A DNA stretch of 64,000 bases. It comes from an uncultured Psychrobacter sp. (GTDB lineage: Bacteria; Pseudomonadota; Gammaproteobacteria; Pseudomonadales; Moraxellaceae). A program made the translations under genes and the position numbers. The stretch covers positions 124,001-188,000 of the forward strand of contig CANLXO010000001.1 of assembly GCA_947495055.1 (NCBI GenBank). The letters are read 5' to 3'. Positions 1-8,539 of this stretch are shown piece by piece. Below the pieces are notes generated by a model. The model saw only the letters and a program-made list of their open reading frames with translations. It ran no database searches and was not told the DNA's origin. Positions within the stretch are counted from its first letter, which is position 1. Every line of letters starts with the position of its first letter.

Positions 1-729
1 ATCGACGCTTGGGACTTGCCAACGGCTGAATCTGAGAGCTTAGTCTGCGCCACGGTAAATAAACAAGGCGAGCCGTTAAGCTTTATGAGCCAGCGTCAAG
101 CGAGCTTTTTTAATTGGCTCCTTGCGAGCACTGAATTGATAGTCGTCACTGCACGCGATCGAGACGAGATTAAACGCGTTAAACTGCCTTTTGACAGCTG
201 GCAAGTGCTGACTCATGGCGCGATTGTTTTGACCAATGATGGTAAGCTTTTGAGCGCGTGGCAGCAGCATATGTATCAGCAGCTAAGTCCCTTGCAAGAC
301 AAGCTTCACCAACTCAGCCAGCTATTTGCAACTCATAGCAAAAATGAGAATAGTCATCTGGTATTTACGCCGCATATAGACAGCTTTAGTACTGGTTCTA
401 GTAACAAAGGATTAACCATCTATCTAGCGATAAAGCACGCAAAAAAAGACCATCAAGCGCTAATAGAATTGGCTAAAAAATTGCCAACACTCATACGTGA
501 TTTTGAACGACACTTTTATGTCCATGTGAACGCTAATAATCTTGCGATACTGCCACATGCGGTGCATAAGCGTCATGCGGTGCAGTTTTTATTAGACCAG
601 CATTTAGATGTCAAACGTCCAAGTTTTGGTTTTGGTGATAGCTTAGCAGATTTACCCTTTCTACAATTGCTTGACTGGTACGGCATGCCCAATCATGGTC
701 AAATGCATGACCATACTAGTCGCAAGTAA
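1..729 (+). CDS. HAD-superfamily phosphatase, 5' end cut by window edge
   Basis: The reading frame is open to base 1, so the gene starts upstream. A TTG at 16 is only the first start-like codon and is unlikely to be real. The visible 243 codons lack the HAD nucleophile motif (DxDxT), expected before the window. The HAD acidic motif is clear near the C-terminus (FGFGDSLADLPFL), and VTARD in the first third resembles the motif II Ser/Thr region. The family resembles phosphatases found with StiP-type phosphoribosyltransferases and CitE-like lyases in ter-associated gene sets, and exactly those two follow. The job is inferred as dephosphorylation of a sugar- or nucleoside-phosphate intermediate. 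Substrate unknown. Confidence 0.75.
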   Translation: MDAWDLPTAESESLVCATVNKQGEPLSFMSQRQASFFNWLLASTELIVVTARDRDEIKRVKLPFDSWQVLTHGAIVLTNDGKLLSAWQQHMYQQLSPLQDKLHQLSQLFATHSKNENSHLVFTPHIDSFSTGSSNKGLTIYLAIKHAKKDHQALIELAKKLPTLIRDFERHFYVHVNANNLAILPHAVHKRHAVQFLLDQHLDVKRPSFGFGDSLADLPFLQLLDWYGMPNHGQMHDHTSRK

Positions 730-780
730 GTTTAATTTTAAAATATTAATAACAATCGCTTATACAAGTAAAACATCTTT

Positions 781-1944
781 ATGACCCATCATAATATACA
801 AAAATTAGATAAATACGGCTCAGGCAGCTACCTATCTTCTGACGTCACCGTACTGCTCGACATTGTCGATAAAGATGCGGTTGCCGATGTGCCTACTCAA
901 CAAAAAGAGGCGCTGATTCAAAGCGGGCAGCGTCATTATTCGGACATGTTGACCCTAGAGCAAGCACCAACGGCGATGCATGAGCAATTATACCAGCAGG
1001 CATTAGCGCAAGGTACAGATAGAACGGCGACTGATATTGCTAATTTGGCTTATACATTGCACGATATCTTTGTGCAGACAGTCGATAATGAGCATCCGCT
1101 GGTACTGATCAGCCTAGTGCGAGCAGGTTTGCCGATTGGTGTGTTATTGCAGCGTGCCCTATCAGACGATAGCGATAGCGACTATAACTTGCCCAGTGTG
1201 CATTACGGTATTAGCATCATTCGTGATCGCGGCCTTGATCCTATCGCTATGCAGATGATATTAGATGCTCATCCAAACAGTCCTATCGTATTTGTCGATG
1301 GCTGGACAGGCAAAGGCGCGATTTATCAGGAGTTGGCACGTAGCCTTCAGCCATTTAACGATAGCAGTCATCCTCATTTTGCTACTATTTTTCATCAAGG
1401 AAAAGACGTTATTCCCCTGCTGACACTTGCTGACCCAGCAGGTGTCGCTTGGCTTGCGGCGAGCGAGGAGGACTGGCTCATTCCATCAGGTCTGCTAAAT
1501 AGTACGGTGTCAGGACTGATATCGCGTAGCCTGTATACCGAGCCACAATCGGGACTACATCGCAGTGTATTTTATGATAACTTAGTAGAGGTAGATCATA
1601 GCTTAGCCTTCGTCGATCATAGTGATGCCGCGCGCCGCGCATTGACGAAGCCCTTGCAACGTTTGCCAACTTTTAAGCAGCCACGCTACCAGACTGCTCG
1701 GCTTATAGATAAAATAGCGGCGGATTATCATATTACTAATCGCAATCGTATCAAACCGACCATTGCCGAAGCGACGCGAGCGATATTACGCCGTGATCCT
1801 GAGCGCATTTTGCTGGCGAGCATCGATCATCGGGATACGGTCTTATTAAGGCATTTATGCGACGATCGCGATATCACCATTAACGTTTTAGGTGATAAAA
1901 TATTGCCTTATCAAGCCATTACTTTGATCAAGCAGCGTAGCTAA
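781..1944 (+). CDS. StiP-type phosphoribosyltransferase-like protein with PELOTA-like C-terminal domain
   Basis: 387 residues. The N-terminus has YGSGSYLSSDVTVLL, the opening signature of the StiP/PRTase family (PF11202 type). The middle has a PRPP-loop-like stretch VFVDGWTGKGA (about residue 176) after LISLVRAGLPIGVLL. The C-terminal part starting NRIKPTIAEATRAILRR fits the PELOTA-like RNA-binding domain often fused to these proteins. It starts 51 bp after the HAD gene and is followed 68 bp later by a CitE-like lyase gene, so the three are probably co-transcribed. Comparative genomics has linked such sets to tellurite/stress (ter) loci and to a proposed nucleoside-like product. That role is inference; no enzyme activity can be read from the sequence. 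Confidence 0.75.
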   Translation: MTHHNIQKLDKYGSGSYLSSDVTVLLDIVDKDAVADVPTQQKEALIQSGQRHYSDMLTLEQAPTAMHEQLYQQALAQGTDRTATDIANLAYTLHDIFVQTVDNEHPLVLISLVRAGLPIGVLLQRALSDDSDSDYNLPSVHYGISIIRDRGLDPIAMQMILDAHPNSPIVFVDGWTGKGAIYQELARSLQPFNDSSHPHFATIFHQGKDVIPLLTLADPAGVAWLAASEEDWLIPSGLLNSTVSGLISRSLYTEPQSGLHRSVFYDNLVEVDHSLAFVDHSDAARRALTKPLQRLPTFKQPRYQTARLIDKIAADYHITNRNRIKPTIAEATRAILRRDPERILLASIDHRDTVLLRHLCDDRDITINVLGDKILPYQAITLIKQRS

Positions 1945-2012
1945 AAAGATTAGCATTTAACGACCTAGTCCTTGATAAATCCTGTCTATTAAAATTTTAT
2001 ACTCACTTATTT

Positions 2013-3092
2013 ATGATGCCTACTATGTCAGATACGTCAAACAACGAATCAAATATTTATAGCCATACTCAGTCCTATACGCATCTGATCACTGAGCGTC
2101 ACGATATGATTAAGCCGATCACTTACCATCCTTATCAGTTGGGTGCTAGCCTATATATGCCAGCCACTCGTGAGGATATTTGGCAAGTGATTAAGCGCGA
2201 TAAGTTACCGACGATTAACAGTATTATCATCTGCCTTGAGGATGCGGTCAGCCACAATGATGTCGAGTTGGCGCTTGAACGTTTGCAGACTCTGCTAAGT
2301 ACTTGGTCAGCGCATAAAGATACCATTAATAAGCCATCAAATAATACTCAGACAAAAATTCAAGGCCAGCCAACGCGCCCGCTAGTATTTGTGCGTCCAC
2401 GTAATCCGATGATGCTACAGCAGTTAGCAGATTATCCTCATATCGATCTGCTCGACGGTTTTGTCATGCCCAAAGTCGATATGTGTAGCTTGTCCAATTG
2501 GCGTATGGCCTGTCAGAACTTAAGTGACGATCAGCTGTTGATGCCAACGCTTGAGACTGCTGCGCTGTTTAATCCGCACCATAATCAAGAGCTGGCTATC
2601 GGCTTTAAAGAAGCCTTTAGTCAGCCAGTCTTTGCCCTACGTATCGGCGGCAATGACTTGTTTGCCACCTTGCGCCTGCGCCGCCCCAAAAACAGTATCG
2701 TCTACGACACGCCTATAGGTACTTTGGCCTATCAGCTGCTGGGCTGCTTTGTGCCGCATGGCTTTTATCTGTCTGCCCCTGTCTTTGAATATCTCGATCA
2801 GCCGATGCTGTTTATGCAAGAGCTTGGACGCGATGTTAGTTTGGGTTTGGTAGGCAAAACCGTCATTCACCCCAGCCAAATCGCCTTAGTGCAGCAGGCT
2901 TATTGTGTGCCGATAAATATGCTTGATGAGGCGCAAGCTATCCTCCATACTGAGGCAAAAGCGGTGTTTAAATTTAATAATACCATGTTAGAGCCTGCGA
3001 CTCACCGCGCTTGGGCGACTGAGATCGTCAATCGCGCTGAAGTGTTTGGGACGATTAATAACAACAGCAATGAATTTAATTCAAGAATGTAA
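2013..3092 (+). CDS. HpcH/HpaI aldolase / citrate lyase beta-like protein
   Basis: 359 residues from the first ATG. The conserved family block begins at ASLYMPATREDIW and continues with IICLEDAV (acidic metal-site region) and GFVMPKVD. Later IGGNDLF and GKTVIHPSQI match the CitE-like TIM-barrel C-terminus. An internal ATG at 2106 (MIKPITYHPY) lies just before the conserved block and may be the true start; neither start has a strong ribosome-binding site. The family cleaves or forms C-C bonds in acyl-CoA or 2-oxo acid substrates with a divalent metal. Here it is the last gene of the HAD-StiP-lyase set, so it probably acts on a dedicated small molecule. Confidence 0.8.
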   Translation: MMPTMSDTSNNESNIYSHTQSYTHLITERHDMIKPITYHPYQLGASLYMPATREDIWQVIKRDKLPTINSIIICLEDAVSHNDVELALERLQTLLSTWSAHKDTINKPSNNTQTKIQGQPTRPLVFVRPRNPMMLQQLADYPHIDLLDGFVMPKVDMCSLSNWRMACQNLSDDQLLMPTLETAALFNPHHNQELAIGFKEAFSQPVFALRIGGNDLFATLRLRRPKNSIVYDTPIGTLAYQLLGCFVPHGFYLSAPVFEYLDQPMLFMQELGRDVSLGLVGKTVIHPSQIALVQQAYCVPINMLDEAQAILHTEAKAVFKFNNTMLEPATHRAWATEIVNRAEVFGTINNNSNEFNSRM

Positions 3093-3213
3093 GTTAGATT
3101 TATCAAGTCTTGTATTGTATTACTTTGATAAGCTCGGTAAGATGCTTTGTATTGGTATAGATTGATTAAAATCTTTATCCTAAAAGTTATTATATAAAAT
3201 ATCAAAACGTTAT

Positions 3214-3285
3214 TCACAGGGGCGCCGTTAGGCTGAGATGTACCCTTAGAACCTGATCCAGATCATACTGGCGTAGGGAGTGTAT
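3214..3285 (+). promoter_or_regulatory. TPP riboswitch (THI box)
   Basis: The conserved thiamine pyrophosphate aptamer is visible: ACAGGGGCGCC at the 5' side, CTGAGAT at 3233-3239, ACCCTTAGAACCTGATCCAG, and the closing GCGTAGGGAG near 3271-3280. It ends about 70 bp before the thiM start codon. TPP binding is expected to reduce expression of thiM-thiE-thiD, probably by hiding the ribosome-binding site or by termination; the mechanism was not resolved. Confidence 0.95.
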
Positions 3286-3353
3286 AGCCATCACCGTATC
3301 CACTCGTGATGCTATGTGTTTTCTCGCCTGCCATTTTTAGTTATGGAGAGAAA

Positions 3354-4151
3354 ATGCATCCTCAATCGATTCATTCTTGTTTTACCTCGTTTCGTACTCA
3401 AGCGCCTTTAGTACACAATATCACTAACTTTGTCGCTATGAGCACCGCAGCTAATGTTTTACTAGCCGCTGGTGCCTCCCCTGCTATGGTACATGCCCAA
3501 ACAGAGGCACCAGAGTTCGTGCGCTTATCTCATGCGCTCACCATCAACATTGGCACGTTATCGCCAGACTGGCTTGATAGCATGCTGACAACCGCACAAG
3601 TCGCTCATGAGCAAAACATCCCTTGGGTCTTAGATCCTGTAGCCGTCGGCGCTACCGCTTACCGCTTGCAAAGCTGTGAGCGCTTATTAGCGTTCAAGCC
3701 TGATGTCATCCGTGGTAATGCCTCTGAGATTTTGGCACTAGCGGGTATGAGTAGTCAAAGCCGTGGTCCTGATAGCGGCGATACGGTCGAGGCTGCTAAA
3801 GTCGCCGCCGAAGCTCTCACCAAACATGCCAAAGTCGTCGTTGTTACTGGCGCGGTCGATTGGGTCACGGATGGCACGCAGCAATGGAGCGTACATCATG
3901 GCGTACCTATGATGACTCGTGTGACCGCGATTGGCTGTGCACTGACGGCTTTAATCGGTGGTTTCATCGGTAGCAACCGCGATAATCTGACAGGCGCTGT
4001 CATCAGTGCACTCTGCTATTACGGACAAGCAGGTGAGCTGGCAGACAAGGCAGCCAAAGGTCCTGGTAGCTTTTATGTTGAATTTTTAGACGCGCTAGAC
4101 TATCTAGATGCTGAGCAAGTCTCTAGCCAGGCTAAGGTAACTGCCATATGA
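3354..4151 (+). CDS. thiM: Hydroxyethylthiazole kinase
   Basis: 265 residues, normal for ThiM. It phosphorylates 4-methyl-5-(2-hydroxyethyl)thiazole, a salvage step for thiamine. Family blocks: PLVHNITNFVAM near the N-terminus, ANVLLAAGASPAM, VLDPVAVGAT, the GNASEI(L)AL motif, and the ribokinase-type anion hole VTAIGCALTALIGGF. The ATG at 3354 is chosen because TATGGAGAG lies just upstream; an in-frame ATG at 3306 would overlap the riboswitch expression region and adds a non-family leader. First gene of a TPP-riboswitch operon. Its TGA stop overlaps the thiE start (ATGA). Confidence 0.95.
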   Translation: MHPQSIHSCFTSFRTQAPLVHNITNFVAMSTAANVLLAAGASPAMVHAQTEAPEFVRLSHALTINIGTLSPDWLDSMLTTAQVAHEQNIPWVLDPVAVGATAYRLQSCERLLAFKPDVIRGNASEILALAGMSSQSRGPDSGDTVEAAKVAAEALTKHAKVVVVTGAVDWVTDGTQQWSVHHGVPMMTRVTAIGCALTALIGGFIGSNRDNLTGAVISALCYYGQAGELADKAAKGPGSFYVEFLDALDYLDAEQVSSQAKVTAI

Positions 4152-4795
4152 CTCTCAAAACCACCCATAAACCTAGCGATGCGCTGAGCTTGTACTTAGT
4201 TACCGATAGCGCCATGTGCACGGAGCGCGGTTTGATAGATACCGTTTGCGCAGCGATTGACGGCAGCGTCACAATGGTACAACTGCGCGATAAACACGCT
4301 AGCGATGATGAGTTGTACCAGATAGCCTGCGCGCTCAAAGAAGCCATCGCTGGACGCGTGCCACTCGTGATGAATGATCGCGTTACTATTGCCAAAAAAG
4401 CCCATCTTGACGGCGTACATCTTGGTCAAGGCGATATGGCAATCGATGCAGCGCGAGCTATCTTAGGCGCGGACGTTTGGCTGGGACTGTCGATTAATAC
4501 TCTCAATGAGCTACAAGTAGCGCACACCAAGCATCTCTCGCAACTGGACTATGTCGGTATCGGTCCTGTCTTTGCCACTCAAACCAAACTTAATCACGCG
4601 CCGCCTATCGGTATAGAAGGCTTGAGAGCTCTGGTCGCACAGAGTCAACTGCCTAGCGTGGCTATCGGCGGTATCGGTCAAGACAATGCAGCTGATGTTT
4701 ATACCACAGGCTGTGATGGTATCGCTGTAGTGTCAGCAGTTTGCGCCGCTCTCGATCCAAAAATCGCCGCCAAAACCTTGTTAGGAGCAAAATAA
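4148..4795 (+). CDS. thiE: Thiamine-phosphate synthase
   Basis: 215 residues. It couples HMP-pyrophosphate with thiazole phosphate to give thiamine phosphate. Family motifs: LYLVTDS at the N-terminus, VTMVQLRDK (pyrophosphate/substrate loop), PLVMNDRV, DGVHLGQGD, VGIGPVFATQTK and VAIGGI. The start ATG overlaps the thiM stop by 4 bp (ATGA) and its TAA shares one base with the thiD ATG, so translation of the three genes is probably coupled. Confidence 0.95.
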   Translation: MTLKTTHKPSDALSLYLVTDSAMCTERGLIDTVCAAIDGSVTMVQLRDKHASDDELYQIACALKEAIAGRVPLVMNDRVTIAKKAHLDGVHLGQGDMAIDAARAILGADVWLGLSINTLNELQVAHTKHLSQLDYVGIGPVFATQTKLNHAPPIGIEGLRALVAQSQLPSVAIGGIGQDNAADVYTTGCDGIAVVSAVCAALDPKIAAKTLLGAK

Positions 4796-5577
4796 TGATC
4801 GCCAATATTTTAACGATTGCGGGTACTGACTGTACTGGCGGCGCGGGTATTCAAGCTGATATTAAAGCCATTAGCGCCAATGGCGGCTATGCGATGAGCG
4901 TGATCACCGCCGTCGTCGCACAAAACACCCAAGGCGTCCAGCAAATCCAGATGCTACCTACCCAGATGGTACGCGCGCAAATTGACTCGGTGTTTAGTGA
5001 TGTGCGCGTTGACGCGGTCAAGATCGGTATGCTGGGCAGCGCTGACATGATTCACTGCGTGGTTGAGGCCTTAGCGAAGTATCAACCTAAAAAGGTGGTA
5101 CTAGACCCCGTCATGGTCGCCAAAAGTGGTGATCGCCTGCTTGACGCAGATGCACTATCAGCGATGCGCAAGCTGTTACCTCAAGTCGGACTCATTACGC
5201 CCAACCTACCAGAAGCGGCAGATCTGCTTGGCGAAGTTGAGGCCAAAAATCGTGACGAGATGCTAGCGCAAGCTAAGCATCTAGCAGTACCGACGTTTTT
5301 GAAGGGTGGACATCTACAGCAAGACGATTCGCCAGATTTGCTGTACGTCGACGGCGTGCATCAATGGTTTGAAAGCGTGCGTGTCAATACCAAAAACAGT
5401 CACGGTACAGGCTGCACGTTGTCAGCCGCGATTGCCACCAATTGGGGGCGCGGCGAGCCATTAGATATTGCCTGCGCAAAAGCAAAAACCTATTTAACTG
5501 GCGCGCTACAACACGCAGACAAGCTTGAGGTGGGGCAAGGTCAAGGGCCTGTGCATCATTTTTATGAGTTTTATTGA
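4795..5577 (+). CDS. thiD: Hydroxymethylpyrimidine / phosphomethylpyrimidine kinase
   Basis: 260 residues. It makes HMP-pyrophosphate for ThiE in two phosphorylations. Motifs: ILTIAGTDCTGGAGIQADIK (substrate-binding N-terminus), AVVAQNTQGV, VLDPVMVAKSGD, LITPNLPEA, and the ribokinase-family catalytic NSHGTGCTLSAAIA. The usual SDSSGGAG is TDCTGGAG here. The ATG at 4795 overlaps the thiE stop (TAATG), and thiE ends with AGGAGC seven bases upstream, which acts as ribosome-binding site. An upstream in-frame TTG at 4741 would only read through thiE. Confidence 0.95.
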   Translation: MIANILTIAGTDCTGGAGIQADIKAISANGGYAMSVITAVVAQNTQGVQQIQMLPTQMVRAQIDSVFSDVRVDAVKIGMLGSADMIHCVVEALAKYQPKKVVLDPVMVAKSGDRLLDADALSAMRKLLPQVGLITPNLPEAADLLGEVEAKNRDEMLAQAKHLAVPTFLKGGHLQQDDSPDLLYVDGVHQWFESVRVNTKNSHGTGCTLSAAIATNWGRGEPLDIACAKAKTYLTGALQHADKLEVGQGQGPVHHFYEFY

Positions 5578-5624
5578 GTTTAAAACATTCAATAATTATT
5601 AAGCTGGTTTAAAGAGTACTTATT

Positions 5625-6563
5625 ATGGTTAAAAATGGATTACCAGCACCTTACGTTATGCTTTTATTAGCGCCCCTACTTTGGGCGACAAGCAACGTGA
5701 CAGGCAAGCTTGGCAAAGGCTGGCTAACCCCGTATGAGATGACGTTTTTTCGCTGGTTTATTGCCACCCTTATCTTGACGTTTTTTGCGCGCAAGCTTAT
5801 TGAAAAAGATTGGGCGGTGATTAAGCAGCATTGGCTATGGTTGTTTATCGTTGGCGGTGGCGGTTTTGCTTTATTTAATATTGTTCTATATAGCGCATTC
5901 TCAATGGGAGCATCCGTCATCAACGTGTCTATTATTACGGCACTGATACCTTTTGGAGTGATTTGTTTTAGCGCTTTTATTTACAAGGATAATCCGCACC
6001 TATTGCAGTGGCTAGGCATTGGGATTGCTTTTATCGGTGTGATTTGGATTTTGACAGGGGGACAGCCTTTTATATTATCGCAATATAACTTTGCGCTTGG
6101 CGACTCTTTAGCTTTGGTGACCACAGGTATTTATATTGCCTACTCTATTGCACTACGTCATGCACCCAAGATTCATTGGGCAAGTCTCATGTGGGCGATG
6201 AGTTTGGCAGGTTTAGTGGTTGCGACGCCGTTTTATGGTTATGATTTGGCACAAAACGGTATTCACTTTCCAGATTGGCGTGGCTGGCTCATGTTGCTCT
6301 ATATTGCGATATTCATCTCCATTATCTCTAAGCTGTTTTATATGGAGAGCGTCATTCAGATTGGCGCTAATCGGGCGTCATTAGCTATGAACCTATTACC
6401 TGTGTTTGGTGCGGTAATGGGGGTAATGTTCTTTAAAGACGAGATGATGACCATGAATCATATTATCGCGCTTGCGCTGGTTATGATAGGTATCATCAGC
6501 TCAGAGTATGGGGCTGCGCTAAAACGACAACCCCATATGCAACCTGTTAGCAATAAAGTTTAG
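5625..6563 (+). CDS. EamA/DMT-family inner-membrane transporter
   Basis: 312 residues, mostly hydrophobic, with about ten membrane segments arranged as two EamA halves (roughly residues 10-140 and 155-300). The first half has LLLAPLLWATSNVTGK and a small-residue-rich ASVINVSIITALIPF; the second has ANRASLAMNLLPVFGAVMGV. Drug/metabolite exporters of this family move amino acids or other metabolites across the inner membrane. It follows thiD by 48 bp on the same strand, but no riboswitch link is evident and the substrate cannot be told from sequence. Confidence 0.85.
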   Translation: MVKNGLPAPYVMLLLAPLLWATSNVTGKLGKGWLTPYEMTFFRWFIATLILTFFARKLIEKDWAVIKQHWLWLFIVGGGGFALFNIVLYSAFSMGASVINVSIITALIPFGVICFSAFIYKDNPHLLQWLGIGIAFIGVIWILTGGQPFILSQYNFALGDSLALVTTGIYIAYSIALRHAPKIHWASLMWAMSLAGLVVATPFYGYDLAQNGIHFPDWRGWLMLLYIAIFISIISKLFYMESVIQIGANRASLAMNLLPVFGAVMGVMFFKDEMMTMNHIIALALVMIGIISSEYGAALKRQPHMQPVSNKV

Positions 6564-6584
6564 ATAGTTGAAAAGTAGCGGACA

Positions 6585-7397
6585 CTAAGACTGAAGGGCT
6601 AAAAATTTGCTCATCACTTTATTGACGGCATCAGGCGCCTCTACCGTTGAGGTATGTCCTGAGCCTTTGATGACCGCAAGCTTAGAGCCTTTAATAGCAA
6701 AGTGCATACGCTCAGCCTTGCTATAAGGCGTTGCCACATCCTCGTCACCCACAATGATGAGCGTCGGTGTGGTAATGCTGCCGAGCTGATCATAGATGCC
6801 TTGACGCTCAATTACCCCAGTTGTTGCCTTGACGACGCCGCTCTTACGATTACTCTGTAGCATGGACAGCCACTCTTTGCGGGCAGTTTTTTGTGCTTTG
6901 TCGTTCAAAAAGGTCGTGCCAAACATAATCGGCATGACCTTTTTGCTCACCCGCTTCATTCCCAAAAAGCGAATTGCAGTCACAAGCTTCTTGTAGCCAG
7001 GGATATTGTCCGGATCCTCAGCATCAGCAGAGGTATCTATTAGCGTCAGCGTATTTAATAGATCAGGGAGCTTAATAGCGACGCGCTGCCCGACAAAACC
7101 ACCCATTGATAGTCCAACATAGTGGCAGCTATCGACATTTAGTATATTGAGTAGCTCGATTGCATCGCCTGCCAGCGTGTCCATATCGTAGCCGTCTTTG
7201 GTAATCTGTGACTGCCCTTGCCCGCGAAAGTCAAAAGCGATACAGCGATAATCGTCTTTAAAATGCTCTACTTGATTTTCAAACAAACGCGTATTCCATA
7301 GCAGTCCGTGAGCAAAGAGCATAACAGGCTTTTGCTGATCATCTGGCGCGCTGTCTTCATAATATATATTGGTATTATTGATCTTGATAAATGGCAT
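6585..7397 (-). CDS. Alpha/beta hydrolase (3-oxoadipate enol-lactonase-like)
   Basis: 270 residues with the complete alpha/beta hydrolase pattern: oxyanion region LFAHGLLWN, FDFRGQGQS, nucleophile elbow YVGLSMGGFVG (Ser near residue 97), acid region IIVGDEDVATP and catalytic His in KGSGHTSTVEAPDAV. Overall it is closest in style to PcaD/enol-lactonase-like carboxylic ester hydrolases; substrate unknown. AAGGAAG precedes the ATG. It is divergent from the enoyl-CoA hydratase gene across 243 bp that carry two inverted repeats, which suggests shared control. It converges on the DMT gene with 21 bp between stops. Confidence 0.85.
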   Translation of the reverse strand: MPFIKINNTNIYYEDSAPDDQQKPVMLFAHGLLWNTRLFENQVEHFKDDYRCIAFDFRGQGQSQITKDGYDMDTLAGDAIELLNILNVDSCHYVGLSMGGFVGQRVAIKLPDLLNTLTLIDTSADAEDPDNIPGYKKLVTAIRFLGMKRVSKKVMPIMFGTTFLNDKAQKTARKEWLSMLQSNRKSGVVKATTGVIERQGIYDQLGSITTPTLIIVGDEDVATPYSKAERMHFAIKGSKLAVIKGSGHTSTVEAPDAVNKVMSKFLALQS

Positions 7398-7429
7398 AAC
7401 GACTTCCTTGTGTTGGTATTAGTGTTCAG

Positions 7430-7495
7430 GTATCCGTATTTGGATACGGTTAAAGCGACTTGACCAAAGCAACTTGGTATCCTGTATTAGGATAA
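7430..7495. promoter_or_regulatory. Pair of inverted repeats, candidate operators
   Basis: Two similar palindromes lie between divergent genes: GTATCC-N6-GGATAC at 7430-7447 (perfect arms) and GTATCC-N7-GGATAA at 7477-7495. Their centres are about 48 bp apart. Such spaced dyads are typical of dimeric repressor sites, so they may control the hydrolase, the enoyl-CoA hydratase, or both. The regulator is not in the window as far as can be seen. Confidence 0.45.
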
Positions 7496-7640
7496 GTCAC
7501 AAAGACCCGCTTTTACAGTAGTATTTTTGCACGAGTCGTTTTAATGGCTTATAGTGGCGTTAAAGTGCATAGAACGGGGTTTATCCTTATCATAAACTGC
7601 TATAGTATTTGGTCACTCCCAACATTTTAAAGGATATAAC

Positions 7641-8438
7641 ATGTCTCAGGCTCTCATCGACTATCAAAGCGACAATCATATCGCTACTATCACCATGAAC
7701 GACCCCAAAACACTCAATGCTTTTAGTACGCCGCTCAAGCAAGCAATGCTAGAGTCTCTTGAAAAAGCGGACCAAGATGATAAGGTACGCGTTATTGTCT
7801 TGCAAGGCGCAAATAATAACTTCTCTAGTGGCGGTCACATAGGAGAGATGCTTGAGAATGGTATGGAGTCCGAAGCGCTGGTCGCCAAGCTTGATTTTAT
7901 GCTGCGCGAAGTCGCCGAAGTCAGCCTAAAGCTGCGTAATATTCATAAACCTATCATTGCAAAGCTAGAAGGCGCAGTCGCTGGAGCAGGTATGAATCTA
8001 GCGCTCACTTGTGATTTTCGTATTGCTAGTGATAATGCAAAATTCGTGCAAGCCTTTGTCAATATTGGTCTGATTCCAGATGCAGGCGGTATTTATCTAT
8101 TAAATCAATTAATCGGCGCTGCCAAAACCACTGAGCTGGTCATGCTTGGTGATAAGTTAAAGGCAGAAGATGTGGCGCGTCTAGACTTAGTCAATAAAGT
8201 GGTCAGCGCTGAGGAGCTAGATAGCGAGGTTATGGCATTAGCCACACGTTTGAGTCAACTACCAGGCAAGGCTCTTGCCTCTATGAAGCATATGCTAAAT
8301 GTCCATGCTTACTCTGGACTCAATGAAGCACTCGATATGGAAGTCGAACAGCAAAACTTAATGGCAGTGACCGATGACTTTAAAGAAGGTATTAGCGCTT
8401 TTATAGAGAAGCGTAAGCCAGTTTATCAAGGTAAGTAG
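7641..8438 (+). CDS. Enoyl-CoA hydratase/isomerase family protein
   Basis: 265 residues of the crotonase fold. Motifs: ITMNDPKTLNAFS near residue 20, NNFSSGGHIGEM (first oxyanion-hole region), KLEGAVAGAGMNLALTCDFR (second oxyanion-hole region, Gly-rich) and the proline-containing FVNIGLIPDAGG. The Glu pair of classic hydratases is not both obvious: the second site reads PDAGG, where an acidic residue sits as Asp. It may be a hydratase or an isomerase acting on acyl-CoA in fatty-acid or aromatic catabolism. A clear AAAGGATATAAC precedes the ATG. A strong terminator follows at 8477. Confidence 0.85.
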   Translation: MSQALIDYQSDNHIATITMNDPKTLNAFSTPLKQAMLESLEKADQDDKVRVIVLQGANNNFSSGGHIGEMLENGMESEALVAKLDFMLREVAEVSLKLRNIHKPIIAKLEGAVAGAGMNLALTCDFRIASDNAKFVQAFVNIGLIPDAGGIYLLNQLIGAAKTTELVMLGDKLKAEDVARLDLVNKVVSAEELDSEVMALATRLSQLPGKALASMKHMLNVHAYSGLNEALDMEVEQQNLMAVTDDFKEGISAFIEKRKPVYQGK

Positions 8439-8476
8439 CCTGCACAGTGTGCTAGTAACAAACTCAACATCATAAA

Positions 8477-8510
8477 AAACCCCGTATCACTTAGATACGG
8501 GGTTTATTTT
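8477..8510. terminator. Bidirectional rho-independent terminator
   Basis: Perfect 12-bp stem, AAACCCCGTATC (8477-8488) with GATACGGGGTTT (8494-8505), loop of 5, T-rich on the + side and A-rich on the left, so it can end both the enoyl-CoA hydratase gene and acnB, which converge here. Confidence 0.9.
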
Positions 8511-8539
8511 TATCTTGCTAAGTAGCTTGAAAGCAAATA

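Noticed and set aside
3306..3353. Longer thiM start at 3306
   Set aside because: It would begin right after the riboswitch, lacks a ribosome-binding site, and the added residues do not match ThiM.
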